Positions 42,999 through 52,202 of a stretch of DNA of 64,000 bases are shown here, piece by piece; the stretch's first letter is position 1; each line of letters opens with the position of its first letter. The DNA comes from Prevotella nigrescens. GTDB lineage: Bacteria; Bacteroidota; Bacteroidia; Bacteroidales; Bacteroidaceae. A model generated the notes under the pieces. It did no database searches. It saw only the letters and a program-made list of their open reading frames with translations, and was not told the origin of the DNA. The stretch spans positions 1,794,001 to 1,858,000 of the forward strand of contig NZ_CP133465.1 in assembly GCF_031191185.1 (NCBI RefSeq). Direction: 5' to 3'. Both the position numbers and the translations under genes were made by a program.

Positions 42999-44507
42999 AT
43001 GAGAATACTCCGACTGCTATATATTATAATAGGTGTAGCATCTGGCAACCTTGCCTTCGCGCAAGATTCGGCACGCTATGAGAGGGCAACCATTGCGAAT
43101 TTGCCTTATCGAACAGCGTGGCAGAATCCTGCTGTCTACGGTACTGTCTTTCGGTTTACACAAAACGAACTTATGCTGACAGCCTATTACTCGCACGCAT
43201 CAGCCCCTTTGCTGCTTGAAAAAGGCGATGGACATTCGGCAGCAGAAGCCAAAACCACAGCCTATATTCACCTTTCCAACCATACAACAGTGTGGGGTAA
43301 AGCAGCATATACAACCAAAAGAACGTCCAACATACGGTGGAACTCCACTTCCGACTACGATTTGCTTGCTCCATACGTACTTGCCGATACCGTAGGAGGC
43401 AACACACAGGGCGAAAGATACACCTTTTCGGGAGGCTACGCTACTGCTATTGGCAAATGGAACGTAGGTGCCGAGATGCTGTTCCGTGCCGAACAAGAAT
43501 GGAGAAACCGCGACCCGCGTATGCGTGGCATTGTTTCCGACCTTACAATAAAAGTTGGTGCAGCCTATCAGACCACAGGCAACTACCAGCTGGGGGCATC
43601 TCTTTCGGGCAATATATACAAACAGTCGAACGATGTAGACCTATACAACGAACAGGGAGGAGCAGCCCAATACGTGATGACGGGATTGGGAACGCACTAC
43701 AAACGCTTCTCTGGGTTTGCTTCCGATGTAAACTATACAGGTAGCGGAAGTACACTTCTGCTTTCGGCGCAACCACTTACGCAACGTGGTTTCTATGGCG
43801 ATATAACTCTGGAGAGCAGCCGATACAAACGTATCAGCAACGAATACAACTCGTTACCGCTCACAACATTATACAACAACAATGCAGCTATAACCGCAGG
43901 CTACAGAAACAAGGGAGTAAAAAGCCAATGGACAGCATTTGCGCACTACGCTTTCGACTGCAAGCACGGCGACGAACACGTTGCAGGCGATGCCGTTGCA
44001 GGTGTTTATCCTGTATTGGCAGACCTCACAATGTACAAGCATTACCACACTACGACATACGCAGGTGCAATGTTTACTGCTCTTTCAAAGAGTCAATGGG
44101 CTATCGGAACAAAACTGGGCTACATTTCCAACCGTTCAAAATATGTTTATCCAAGCAGAAAAATAAACTTTTCGCATATCTTCACCGAAGCTACCACACA
44201 GTTGTTGTCGCACATTGGCAAACGTTGGCTTACCGATTGCCAACTAACGGCTGCTTATTTCGCAAAGGCAAATGCAACCATTGATATGCCATATACCGAC
44301 ATGGAACCCTTCTTTGTGCAGATGGTAAACTACAATTATATACAGCAGCGTGCCAGCTATGGGCATATCAACGCCCGCTTTCGCACCGACTACAAGCTCA
44401 ACAACCCACGTTATGGTATGTTTGCCGAACTACAAGGCGCAACAACCTTCACGTCAGAACATAAGAAACAAACGACGATGAGCCTTACAATGGGGCTTAC
44501 GTTCTAA
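42999..44507 (+). CDS. DUF6850-like outer-membrane beta-barrel protein
   Basis: A protein of 502 residues with a signal peptide (cleavage near AFAQD). The rest alternates short polar turns and amphipathic strands, and it ends in a strand with aromatic finish (TTMSLTMGLTF), the usual signature for an outer-membrane barrel. It matches the DUF6850 family of outer-membrane barrels in position and length as far as I can judge. It sits between a lipoprotein and a DUF4876 lipoprotein in an operon headed by a TonB receptor. It has no plug or TonB box, so it is not itself a TonB receptor. Confidence 0.75.
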   Translation: MRILRLLYIIIGVASGNLAFAQDSARYERATIANLPYRTAWQNPAVYGTVFRFTQNELMLTAYYSHASAPLLLEKGDGHSAAEAKTTAYIHLSNHTTVWGKAAYTTKRTSNIRWNSTSDYDLLAPYVLADTVGGNTQGERYTFSGGYATAIGKWNVGAEMLFRAEQEWRNRDPRMRGIVSDLTIKVGAAYQTTGNYQLGASLSGNIYKQSNDVDLYNEQGGAAQYVMTGLGTHYKRFSGFASDVNYTGSGSTLLLSAQPLTQRGFYGDITLESSRYKRISNEYNSLPLTTLYNNNAAITAGYRNKGVKSQWTAFAHYAFDCKHGDEHVAGDAVAGVYPVLADLTMYKHYHTTTYAGAMFTALSKSQWAIGTKLGYISNRSKYVYPSRKINFSHIFTEATTQLLSHIGKRWLTDCQLTAAYFAKANATIDMPYTDMEPFFVQMVNYNYIQQRASYGHINARFRTDYKLNNPRYGMFAELQGATTFTSEHKKQTTMSLTMGLTF

Positions 44508-44542
44508 ATAAATTATTCAGTAATCAATTAAATAGAAAGAAA

Positions 44543-45766
44543 ATGACAAAGAAAATTTTAATGAGCACAATGCTGCTCTTAGTTATGTGTCTTGGTTTTG
44601 TGTCTTGTTCAGACGACAAGGACCAGCCAACAGCAACCTCTTCGGTGGTTATCAATCTTGAAATGCCGCTTACAATCCAAGGCGGAGAGCTCACCGATGC
44701 ACAGATTGTACTTATCAACAAGAAGTCTGCACAACCCTATACAACACAGCAGATTAAGAAAACAGACAACGGTTACACAGCAACCATAGAGAATGTACCC
44801 GTAGGTTCGTACTCGGTAGTGGCTGTTGGAACTGCCAAATTCACAGTAGACGGCAAGCAAACCACCACCAAGGTAAAGGCTACGAACGAGAATGTAGAGA
44901 TTGTTGATAACCAATCAGGCAACACCGTTAAGCTCTTGTTCAACGTTTTCACAGGTAAAGAAGGCTTTGTAATCTCTGAAATATTCTTCCGTGGCTCACC
45001 AAGAGACGGCGGTGCTCCATACAACAGAGACCAATACTTTAAGATTACCAACAACAGCGACCAGATTTTGTATGCCGACAGCATTATTATCATGGAGTCA
45101 GCTTTCAGAAACGACAATCCACAGAAGTATCTGAAAGACTTGCGTAACGAAGGTTTTGCCGCACAAGCCATTTATATGATACCTGGAAGTGGAAAAGATG
45201 TTCCTGTAAAACCAGGCGAAAGCCTTTTAATAGCACTGAATGCAAAAGACCACAAATCAGTAAACGGTGCCTCTTTCGACCTCAGCAAGGCTGACTTTGA
45301 GTTCTACGATGAGTCTAAGGTAAGCGTAAAGGACGAGGACAACCCATCTGTCAAGAACCTCGACAAGTGGTATTGCTATACCCAGTCTTTCTTCATTCTC
45401 AACATGCACGGCAACAATGCGTATGCGATAGCTAAGATTCGTGGCACAAAAGACGACTTCCTGAAGAACAACACGTACGATGCACAATACCACGCTACCA
45501 ACGGTAAGCTCATGACAACCAAAGCCTACTTCGTACCAAATGCGTGGATTATTGATGCCGTAAACCTCTCTTACAAGGACAACGACCACCAATGGCGCGT
45601 AATGTCTATATTGCTCGACAAGGGCTATACTTATTGTTCAGACAACAAAGACGACAAGAGCGGTATTGGAACAGTCGTTGTACGCAAAGCGGTAAACGGC
45701 AAATATGCCGATACCAACAACTCGACCGAAGACTTCACACCGAAGGCTACACCAACCGTCAAGTAA
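44543..45766 (+). CDS. DUF4876 lipoprotein
   Basis: A lipoprotein of 407 residues with lipobox GFVSC (Cys near residue 20) and acidic residues after it (SDDKD), compatible with surface export in Bacteroidota. An N-terminal beta domain (about 30-125) precedes the DUF4876 part: EIFFRGSPRDGGAPYNRDQY near residues 150-170 and NNSDQILYADSIIIMESAF after it. The family is found with TonB receptors and DUF6850 barrels. Ligand binding at the surface is an inference from this context. It is the last gene before a strong terminator, and the M16 protease follows. Confidence 0.85.
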   Translation: MTKKILMSTMLLLVMCLGFVSCSDDKDQPTATSSVVINLEMPLTIQGGELTDAQIVLINKKSAQPYTTQQIKKTDNGYTATIENVPVGSYSVVAVGTAKFTVDGKQTTTKVKATNENVEIVDNQSGNTVKLLFNVFTGKEGFVISEIFFRGSPRDGGAPYNRDQYFKITNNSDQILYADSIIIMESAFRNDNPQKYLKDLRNEGFAAQAIYMIPGSGKDVPVKPGESLLIALNAKDHKSVNGASFDLSKADFEFYDESKVSVKDEDNPSVKNLDKWYCYTQSFFILNMHGNNAYAIAKIRGTKDDFLKNNTYDAQYHATNGKLMTTKAYFVPNAWIIDAVNLSYKDNDHQWRVMSILLDKGYTYCSDNKDDKSGIGTVVVRKAVNGKYADTNNSTEDFTPKATPTVK

Positions 45767-45774
45767 ATTTCTCT

Positions 45775-45818
45775 AAGCTGTTGGAGGCGCGAAAAGCGTT
45801 CTCCAACAGCTTTTTTTC
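45775..45818 (+). terminator. Terminator after the DUF4876 gene
   Basis: A perfect 12-base stem AAGCTGTTGGAG/CTCCAACAGCTT encloses a loop that itself can pair (GCGC/GCGT), followed by TTTTTT. The M16 gene starts 15 bases after it, so its expression may need read-through or a promoter I do not see. Confidence 0.88.
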
Positions 45819-45832
45819 ATTATAAAAACATT

Positions 45833-48652
45833 ATGAACAAACTTTTTTCACAGCTGCTTGTCGCACTCCTCCTGCCGCTTTCGCTATCGGCACAGACGAT
45901 GGAGACAGACAAGTCGTACAGAATGGGTAAGCTGGAAAACGGACTTACCTATTATATTCGCCACAATTCTAAAGAACCAAACCTTGCTGATTTCTACATC
46001 GCACAGCGTGTTGGGTCTATCCTGGAAGAGCCTCGCCAACGTGGTCTGGCACATTTCTTGGAACATATGGCGTTCAATGGTACAAAGAACTTTCAAGGAA
46101 AAGGCAGCTCATTAGGCGTTGTGCCTTGGTGCGAAAGCATCGGTGTGAAGTTCGGAACAAACCTAAACGCCTACACCAGCGTAGAACAAACCGTCTACAA
46201 TGTATCTGCCGTACCTGTAAAACGCGAGGGAATTGTAGATTCTACCTTGCTTATTCTGCACGATTGGAGCCATTTCCTGTTGCTCAACGACGACGAAATA
46301 GACAAAGAACGTGGCGTTATCCACGAGGAATGGCGCACGCGTCGGGCAGGAATGGCAGTGCAACGAATGATGGAACGTGTGCTTCCTGTGGTCTACAAAG
46401 GCACGAAATACGAGGATTGCCTGCCTATTGGCTCAATGGATATTGTAGACAACTTCCCTTATAAAGACTTGCGCGACTACTATCAGAAATGGTATCGCCC
46501 CGATTTGCAAGCCATTATCGTGGTGGGCGACATTGACGTGGACAAGATGGAACAGAAAATCCGTCGTACATTTGCCGACGTTCCCAAGCCCACAAACCCA
46601 GCCGAAAGAGTTTACTATCCCGTTGCCGACAACGACAAGATGATAGTTGCCATCGACAAAGACACCGAGCAACCCATTATGCTCGTAAATCTCTACATGA
46701 AACAGGAAGCCACTCCCGACAGCGAAAAGAACCTTGTGGCAACTGCGCGTAAGAGTTATGTAACAGAACTTGTTACCTCTATGATAAACAGTCGCCTTGC
46801 CGACATCAAGAAACAAGCCACACCACCTTTCCACAGTGCATCGGTGGGCGCAGGACAATTCCTTATTTCAAAAACGAAAGATGCCTTTTCGCTTTCGTTC
46901 GGCTGTCTGCAAGAGAACGTGAAAGGTTCGTTCCAAGCTGCCATTGCCGAGACACAGCGTGCCCGACAGCACGGTTTCACGGAAAGCGAATTGCAACGTG
47001 CAAAAGCAGGATTCCTGAAAGCTGCCGAACGCAGATACACCGAGCGCAACGACCGTCGCAACCGTTACTTTGTAAAGGCTGCCCTGCAAAACTTCTTGGC
47101 AAGCGAACCGATAACGACAGCCGAATACGATTACAAGCTGATGCAACAGTTCGACAAGGAAGTTACGCTGACCGACGTGAACAAGGAGGTTGCCGAACTT
47201 GTTTCAAACAAGAACCAAGTGCTTACGATATATGCGCCCGACAAGCCCAACTTCCCCATTGCCGACGCGCAAACCTTTGAGAAATATGTGCTCGATGCGC
47301 AAGCAAAGAAGTACGAACCTTACAAGGAGGAGTCTGCAGGAAAACAACTCATAGACAAACTGCCGAAGAAAGGCAAGATAAAGAGCGAGCAGAATTGGGG
47401 CAAGTTCGGTGTGAAGAAACTTGTATTGAGCAACGGCGTGGAGGTTTATGTGAAGCCTACAGACTACGCAAAAGACCAAATCAGCATGCGTTTCTTCGGC
47501 GAAGGTGGCACATCGCTCTACCCCGACACCGATGCACTGAACTTCCACATGCTTACAAGTGCCATTACTGATGCAGGAGTGGGCAAGTTCGACAACGTCC
47601 AGCTCAGCCGAATGCTCAGCGGAAAATCGGTTCGTATAAGTCCAAGTATCGGATACGAAACGCAAGCCATCAACGGCAACTCCTCGGTAAAGGACTTGCA
47701 GACACTCTTGGAACTCACTTACCTTTACTTTACTGCACCACGCAAAGATACAGAAAAGTTCAAAGGCAGCATTGCCACTATGCGCTCGTTCCTCAAAAAC
47801 CGCGAAGCCAACCCACAAGTGGCTTACAACGATTCGGTTTCGGCTATTCTTTACGGCAACCACCCACGTTTGCAGTCCATAAAGACAAGCAACATCGACC
47901 GTGTGTCGTACGACCGCATCTGGCAAATCTACAACGAACGCTTCAGCGATGCATCAGGCTTTAAAATGGTCTTGGTGGGCAACATTGATATGGAAAAGCT
48001 ACGCCCACTGCTCTGCCAGTATGTTGCAACACTGCCGTCAAAGGGGAAACGTGATACAGTAAAAGACACTTACCCCGCAGTGCGCAACGTAAACGAGACG
48101 CATACCTTCAAGAAGAAGATGAACACACCTTCTACCTTGGTGAGCGTTTTCTATACTTTCGACGAACCTTACACGGCAAAAGCTGACCTTGCACTCGATG
48201 TTTTCAAACGTGTACTGACCATTGCTTACACCGATTCAATACGCGAGGAGAAAGGCGGAACGTATGGTGTAAGCGTGCAGAGCGAACTCGACAGGAACTC
48301 AAAGCCTACTACTTTGATAAAGATAGGCTTCCGCACCGACCCTGCAAAGTACGAAATGCTGATGCCTATCGTTTACAGACAGATAGAGAACATTGCCAAC
48401 AATGGGCCGTTGGCAGAGAGTATGGCGAAAGTAAAAACATATTTACTGAAAGCATACCAACAGAACGCTATCACGAACAACTATTGGGACTATGTTATTT
48501 ACAACAATCTGCGACACGGCGTAGACTTCCACACAGGTTATGAAGACCTTCTGAACGGAATTACTGCGCAAGACATACAGCAGATTGCAAAAGATATGCT
48601 GAAGTCCAATCGCCGCATCGAAATAACAATGATGCCGGAATATATGCAATAA
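45833..48652 (+). CDS. M16 family zinc metalloprotease, secreted
   Basis: A protein of 939 residues with a signal peptide (cleavage near LSAQT), with two M16 repeats. The inverted zinc motif HxxEH is AHFLEHMAFNGT near residues 68-79, followed by the downstream EEWRTRRAG segment. The second half contains the inactive M16 module typical of pitrilysin-like proteins (about 510-930, RFFGEGGTSLYPDTD). Periplasmic M16 proteases degrade peptides, and in some systems they process receptor-delivered peptides. Its place directly after a TonB receptor locus suggests peptide degradation after uptake, though a terminator lies between. Confidence 0.93.
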   Translation: MNKLFSQLLVALLLPLSLSAQTMETDKSYRMGKLENGLTYYIRHNSKEPNLADFYIAQRVGSILEEPRQRGLAHFLEHMAFNGTKNFQGKGSSLGVVPWCESIGVKFGTNLNAYTSVEQTVYNVSAVPVKREGIVDSTLLILHDWSHFLLLNDDEIDKERGVIHEEWRTRRAGMAVQRMMERVLPVVYKGTKYEDCLPIGSMDIVDNFPYKDLRDYYQKWYRPDLQAIIVVGDIDVDKMEQKIRRTFADVPKPTNPAERVYYPVADNDKMIVAIDKDTEQPIMLVNLYMKQEATPDSEKNLVATARKSYVTELVTSMINSRLADIKKQATPPFHSASVGAGQFLISKTKDAFSLSFGCLQENVKGSFQAAIAETQRARQHGFTESELQRAKAGFLKAAERRYTERNDRRNRYFVKAALQNFLASEPITTAEYDYKLMQQFDKEVTLTDVNKEVAELVSNKNQVLTIYAPDKPNFPIADAQTFEKYVLDAQAKKYEPYKEESAGKQLIDKLPKKGKIKSEQNWGKFGVKKLVLSNGVEVYVKPTDYAKDQISMRFFGEGGTSLYPDTDALNFHMLTSAITDAGVGKFDNVQLSRMLSGKSVRISPSIGYETQAINGNSSVKDLQTLLELTYLYFTAPRKDTEKFKGSIATMRSFLKNREANPQVAYNDSVSAILYGNHPRLQSIKTSNIDRVSYDRIWQIYNERFSDASGFKMVLVGNIDMEKLRPLLCQYVATLPSKGKRDTVKDTYPAVRNVNETHTFKKKMNTPSTLVSVFYTFDEPYTAKADLALDVFKRVLTIAYTDSIREEKGGTYGVSVQSELDRNSKPTTLIKIGFRTDPAKYEMLMPIVYRQIENIANNGPLAESMAKVKTYLLKAYQQNAITNNYWDYVIYNNLRHGVDFHTGYEDLLNGITAQDIQQIAKDMLKSNRRIEITMMPEYMQ

Positions 48653-48756
48653 GTATACCATTGATTGTAGACGAATTAATGTTAGAAATTTAGGGTTTTA
48701 TGCTAAAGATGGGCAAAGATAGGTCAATGTAATGACGAAAGCAAGAGAATATTTCT

Positions 48757-48764
48757 TACTTTTG
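48757..48764 (+). promoter_or_regulatory. -7 box TACTTTTG for the comEC-like gene
   Basis: Lies 35 bases before the ATG at 48800. Confidence 0.55.
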
Positions 48765-48799
48765 CAGCAGAATTAAAAACAATGTGAACAATCTATGTT

Positions 48800-50353
48800 A
48801 TGAGGCGGAGTACTGACGGCGACATGAATCCATTGGTAAAAGTGGCTGTAGCCCTTATTATAGGCATGACACTCGGGCGATATGGTGCAACTGCCGTTCC
48901 GTTATGGAGTTGGTCTGCAATGGCTGCCTTGTGCTTGGCAATCGTGCTTTTTAGTGGGAAAAGACGATTGTCGGGCAGCTGGTCATTGCTTTTGGCTGTG
49001 GCTTCGGTAGGCGGATTGCTTATGGCGGATACAGAAATAAACTTGCAAAGGAAGTTCATTACAGAACCGTTCCGCTACGATGCCGTGTTGCTTACAGAGC
49101 CTGTGCAACACGGAAAAGTGATGAAGACAGACTTGGCTATATCTACAACTGAAGGAATGATAAAAGTAAAGGCGTCGATATTGCGCGATACTGTTTACAA
49201 TAACTATAAACGGTTGCATGTGGGCGACGGCATTACGGCTTATTCGCAGCTGGAAGAGCCTGTGAACTTTCGGGATTCGGAATTTGACTATGCCCGCTGG
49301 TTACGTTTGCACGGTTTCGATGCTGAGACATTCATCTACTATCGGAACTGGAAGAAAGCGTCGGTGGACCTGTCGTTCCTCAACATTGTGGACCGTACGC
49401 TCATAGAACTGAAGCGAGCCAAGCAACAATGGCTGCAAACCTATATGCGCACTGGGCTTAGCGGACAGACGGCTGCCGTTGCAATAGCGATGACCTTGGG
49501 CGACAAGCAGCATATATCGGAAGAGGTGAAAGACGACTATTCTATTTCGGGAGCAAGTCATGTGCTGGCACTTTCGGGCTTGCATCTCAGCATTATCTAC
49601 GCCATCTTTCTGTTCGGATTCAATCTTTGCAAAGGCATTCCCTACATTAGCACCCTCGTCAGATACCATTTAAGCGACCTGCTCGTGCTGCTGCTTATCT
49701 GGCTATACGCACTGTTGGTAGACTTTTCGCCGTCGGTGGTGCGTTCTGCCACCATGATTACCGTCTACAGCATGGTGGGATTGCTGAACAGAGACAAGTT
49801 CTCGCTGAACACACTGGCATTAACTGCCATAATATTGCTGGCAGCACGACCACAGAACTTGTGGGACGTAGGTTTCCAAATGTCGTTCATGGCGATGCTT
49901 GCCATCGTGCTCTTTGCTCCCCTGCTCTATGGTCTGCTCTCTCGGGAACGACTTCAACGCCATTGGTTGCTGCGCTGGGTGTGGGGGCCGGCTACGGTCT
50001 CGGTTGCTGCACAGGCAGGGACGGTTCCTTTGGTTGCATATTATTTCGGACGATTCAGCTGCTATTTCCTGCTTTCCAGCTTTGTTGTCATTCCGTGTGC
50101 CACTATTGTTCTTTATGCTGCAATACTATTGCTGGCATGTTTTTCCGTTCCAACAGTACAGTTCATTGTAGGAAAGACGTTGCTTACAGTAGTTGGTTTC
50201 ATGAACACTGCCTTGCACCGCATAGCCCATCTGCCAGGTGCAAGCATAGAAGCGTTGCACCCCAGTGTGTTGCAGGTGTCTCTTTGCTTTGCATTCCTGT
50301 TTTGCATGTACTATTCAGCTACTTTTATCAACAATGAAACCAACTTGAGATAA
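48800..50353 (+). CDS. ComEC/Rec2-family membrane protein, without metallo-lactamase domain
   Basis: A polytopic inner-membrane protein of 517 residues related to the DNA-uptake channel ComEC. Seen: two or three N-terminal helices, a periplasmic OB-like segment (DUF4131-like, about 75-190), and the Competence domain (about 220-500) with the hallmark SGASHVLALSGLHLSIIYAI near residues 250-270. The C-terminal metallo-beta-lactamase-like nuclease domain of full-length ComEC (about 750 residues) is absent, as in many Bacteroidota. Starts at ATG 48800; ATG 48824 (MNPLVKVAVA) is an alternative. Natural DNA uptake is possible but not shown by one gene. Confidence 0.88.
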   Translation: MRRSTDGDMNPLVKVAVALIIGMTLGRYGATAVPLWSWSAMAALCLAIVLFSGKRRLSGSWSLLLAVASVGGLLMADTEINLQRKFITEPFRYDAVLLTEPVQHGKVMKTDLAISTTEGMIKVKASILRDTVYNNYKRLHVGDGITAYSQLEEPVNFRDSEFDYARWLRLHGFDAETFIYYRNWKKASVDLSFLNIVDRTLIELKRAKQQWLQTYMRTGLSGQTAAVAIAMTLGDKQHISEEVKDDYSISGASHVLALSGLHLSIIYAIFLFGFNLCKGIPYISTLVRYHLSDLLVLLLIWLYALLVDFSPSVVRSATMITVYSMVGLLNRDKFSLNTLALTAIILLAARPQNLWDVGFQMSFMAMLAIVLFAPLLYGLLSRERLQRHWLLRWVWGPATVSVAAQAGTVPLVAYYFGRFSCYFLLSSFVVIPCATIVLYAAILLLACFSVPTVQFIVGKTLLTVVGFMNTALHRIAHLPGASIEALHPSVLQVSLCFAFLFCMYYSATFINNETNLR

Positions 50354-50360
50354 AATTGCG

Positions 50361-50368
50361 TACCTTTG
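50361..50368 (+). promoter_or_regulatory. -7 box TACCTTTG for truA
   Basis: Ends seven bases before the truA ATG, so the mRNA is probably leaderless. Confidence 0.6.
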
Positions 50369-50375
50369 CAGCACT

Positions 50376-51158
50376 ATGCAAAGGTATTTTATTAAATTCT
50401 CATACGACGGCACAAACTATCACGGCTGGCAAATTCAGCCGAACGGAATAACGGTACAGGAAGTCTTGGAAAAGGCTTTGTCTACATTGCTGCGCTCAAA
50501 GACAGGCGTAGTTGGTGCCGGACGAACCGACTCGGGAGTCCATGCACGCACTATGTTTGCTCATTTCGACTGTTCAGAAGAAGCCATAGACTGCAAACAG
50601 CTATGCTACAAGCTGAACCGCTTGCTGCCTCGCGATGTTGCCGTTACTGCCGTGTTTCCGGTTGGAAACGAGTTGCACGCACGCTTTTCGGCTACATCGC
50701 GCACCTATCACTATTACATGCACCATGGCAGAAACCCATTTCTTAAGGCTTATTCGTGCGAAATGCCGTACGTATTGGACTATGACAGAATGAACAAAGC
50801 TGCAAGTTACCTTGTAGGTGAGCACGACTTTAAATGCTTTTGCAAGGCGGGGGGCGACAACAAGACCACCATTTGCAACCTGACAGAGGCTCGTTGGGAG
50901 CGTTGCAACACGCAGCTTTCCATTCGCGACAATGTAGAAGAAGCAGGGCAATGGTGCTTCGTAATAACAGCCAACCGTTTTCTTCGCAACATGGTCCGTG
51001 CCGTTGTGGGAACGCTGGTAGAGGTTGGAAGATACAGGATTTCGCCCGACGAGTTCCAAAAGATTGTAGACCATGGCACCCGCAGCGATGCGGGAGAGAG
51101 CATGCCAGGCAATGCCCTGTTTCTTTGGGACGTAGAATACCCCCTCTACCGCAAGTAG
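50376..51158 (+). CDS. truA: tRNA pseudouridine synthase A
   Basis: Converts uridines 38-40 in the tRNA anticodon stem to pseudouridine. Normal length (260 residues). Seen: the start YFIKFSYDGTNYHGWQIQPN, the catalytic Asp in GAGRTDSGVHARTMFAHFD near residue 52, SRTYHYYMHHGRNPF near 108-122, and FLRNMVRAVVGTLVEVGR near 205-222. It follows the comEC-like gene by 22 bases but has its own promoter box. It ends just before a palindrome array and converges on the cytochrome maturation genes. Confidence 0.96.
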   Translation: MQRYFIKFSYDGTNYHGWQIQPNGITVQEVLEKALSTLLRSKTGVVGAGRTDSGVHARTMFAHFDCSEEAIDCKQLCYKLNRLLPRDVAVTAVFPVGNELHARFSATSRTYHYYMHHGRNPFLKAYSCEMPYVLDYDRMNKAASYLVGEHDFKCFCKAGGDNKTTICNLTEARWERCNTQLSIRDNVEEAGQWCFVITANRFLRNMVRAVVGTLVEVGRYRISPDEFQKIVDHGTRSDAGESMPGNALFLWDVEYPLYRK

Positions 51159-51208
51159 CATTGTATCTATATAACACCAATCCTTCTACCTCCTTGTATC
51201 CTATGCTT

Positions 51209-51280
51209 AACACCCTCACGAGGGTATCATGCAATACCCTCACGAGGGTGTCAGGCAATACCCTCATGAGGGTATTATAT
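51209..51280. repeat. Phased palindrome array, 24-base step, core ACCCTCAYGAGGGT
   Basis: Three direct units of exactly 24 bases start at 51209, 51233 and 51257. Each carries a 14-base dyad: ACCCTCACGAGGGT twice and ACCCTCATGAGGGT (perfectly symmetric) once, centred at 51218.5, 51242.5 and 51266.5. The ten linker bases differ by several positions between units. The array lies between convergent truA and ccsA, followed by a separate 16-base palindrome TATATAGTACTATATA (51310-51325) and a terminator. Confidence 0.88.
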
Positions 51281-51330
51281 GACGTCGTATAATAGAGTTG
51301 ATAGGCATCTATATAGTACTATATATACAG

Positions 51331-51364
51331 AGAGGACACACCACAATCGGCGTGTCCTCTTTTA
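51331..51364 (+). terminator. Terminator between truA and ccsA
   Basis: A nine-base stem AGAGGACAC/GTGTCCTCT with a 12-base loop is followed by TTTT. A-rich sequence is lacking on the other side, so it mainly serves the plus strand. Confidence 0.75.
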
Positions 51365-51404
51365 TGCGTCTTACAGTTTATGTCGTCTAAATATTGCTGT
51401 TAGC

Positions 51405-52202
51405 CTATTGCATATTGTAAGTATGTACACTTGTGCCTTGCGCAGAAGGCAGATAGTTAATGCCCCACCAACACATTTGCAGGAGCACAAAGTTCACGAT
51501 GAGTATCCACATAGCCACCTCCAAATCGCACTTCTTGCGCAAGCGGTAGTGAATATAGGTAAGATAAGCCAGCCAGGTGGCAGCTGCCCAGGTCTCTTTC
51601 GGGTCCCAAGCCCAGTAGTGCCCCCAGGCATCTTTTGCCCAGAGCGCACCCGTAAGCATGCCCAGCGACAGGAATGCCCAGCCAATGTAGACAAGGTTGT
51701 CCGTAATGTCAAGTTCTTTATGCGTAACTATCTTGCTCTTCTTAAAGAACAACAGATAGACAGCCATGACAAAAGCTGCTCCTAAAAGCGCGTAGGCAAA
51801 CATGTAAATGATGACGTGCGGAGCAAACCAGGGGCTCTGCAGTGCGGGCATAAGTGTCTTGCTGTGAATTTCGGGCTTCAGCAGATTAATCCCAATGAAG
51901 ACCAATGCCAAAATGGTAGAGAACGACAGCAGCCATTTATAGTCCCATCGGCTGTAAACAATGATACCGGCTAATGGCAAGAAGAAAGAATACCACAGAC
52001 GTGTCTCGCCCATGGTACGCATTGGGGGACGGTCGAGCGAAATCCACATGATGAGTATATAGCTAAAGAAAACAACCAGTCCGGCTATCGTGGCACTATA
52101 TGCCACAGCCTTCCTGTCTTTCCAAGCCGCGCAGGCACCCGCTGCCCAGAGCAGCACCGCTACCATGGCAAAGTATATAAAGTAATTCCAAAATGCAGTC
52201 AT
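51405..52202 (-). CDS. Cytochrome c maturation protein CcsA-like
   Basis: An inner-membrane haem-handling protein of 265 residues with about seven to eight membrane helices. The haem-binding WWD-type motif is clear: DAWGHYWAWDPKETWAAATW near residues 200-220, with a conserved His earlier (PHVIIYMFAYALL). It works with ResB/Ccs1 in the system II pathway that carries haem to apocytochromes. The gene overlaps the resB-like gene by four bases (ATGA) and lies downstream of nrfHA, whose nine haem sites require this machinery. Confidence 0.92.
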   Translation of the reverse strand: MTAFWNYFIYFAMVAVLLWAAGACAAWKDRKAVAYSATIAGLVVFFSYILIMWISLDRPPMRTMGETRLWYSFFLPLAGIIVYSRWDYKWLLSFSTILALVFIGINLLKPEIHSKTLMPALQSPWFAPHVIIYMFAYALLGAAFVMAVYLLFFKKSKIVTHKELDITDNLVYIGWAFLSLGMLTGALWAKDAWGHYWAWDPKETWAAATWLAYLTYIHYRLRKKCDLEVAMWILIVNFVLLQMCWWGINYLPSAQGTSVHTYNMQ

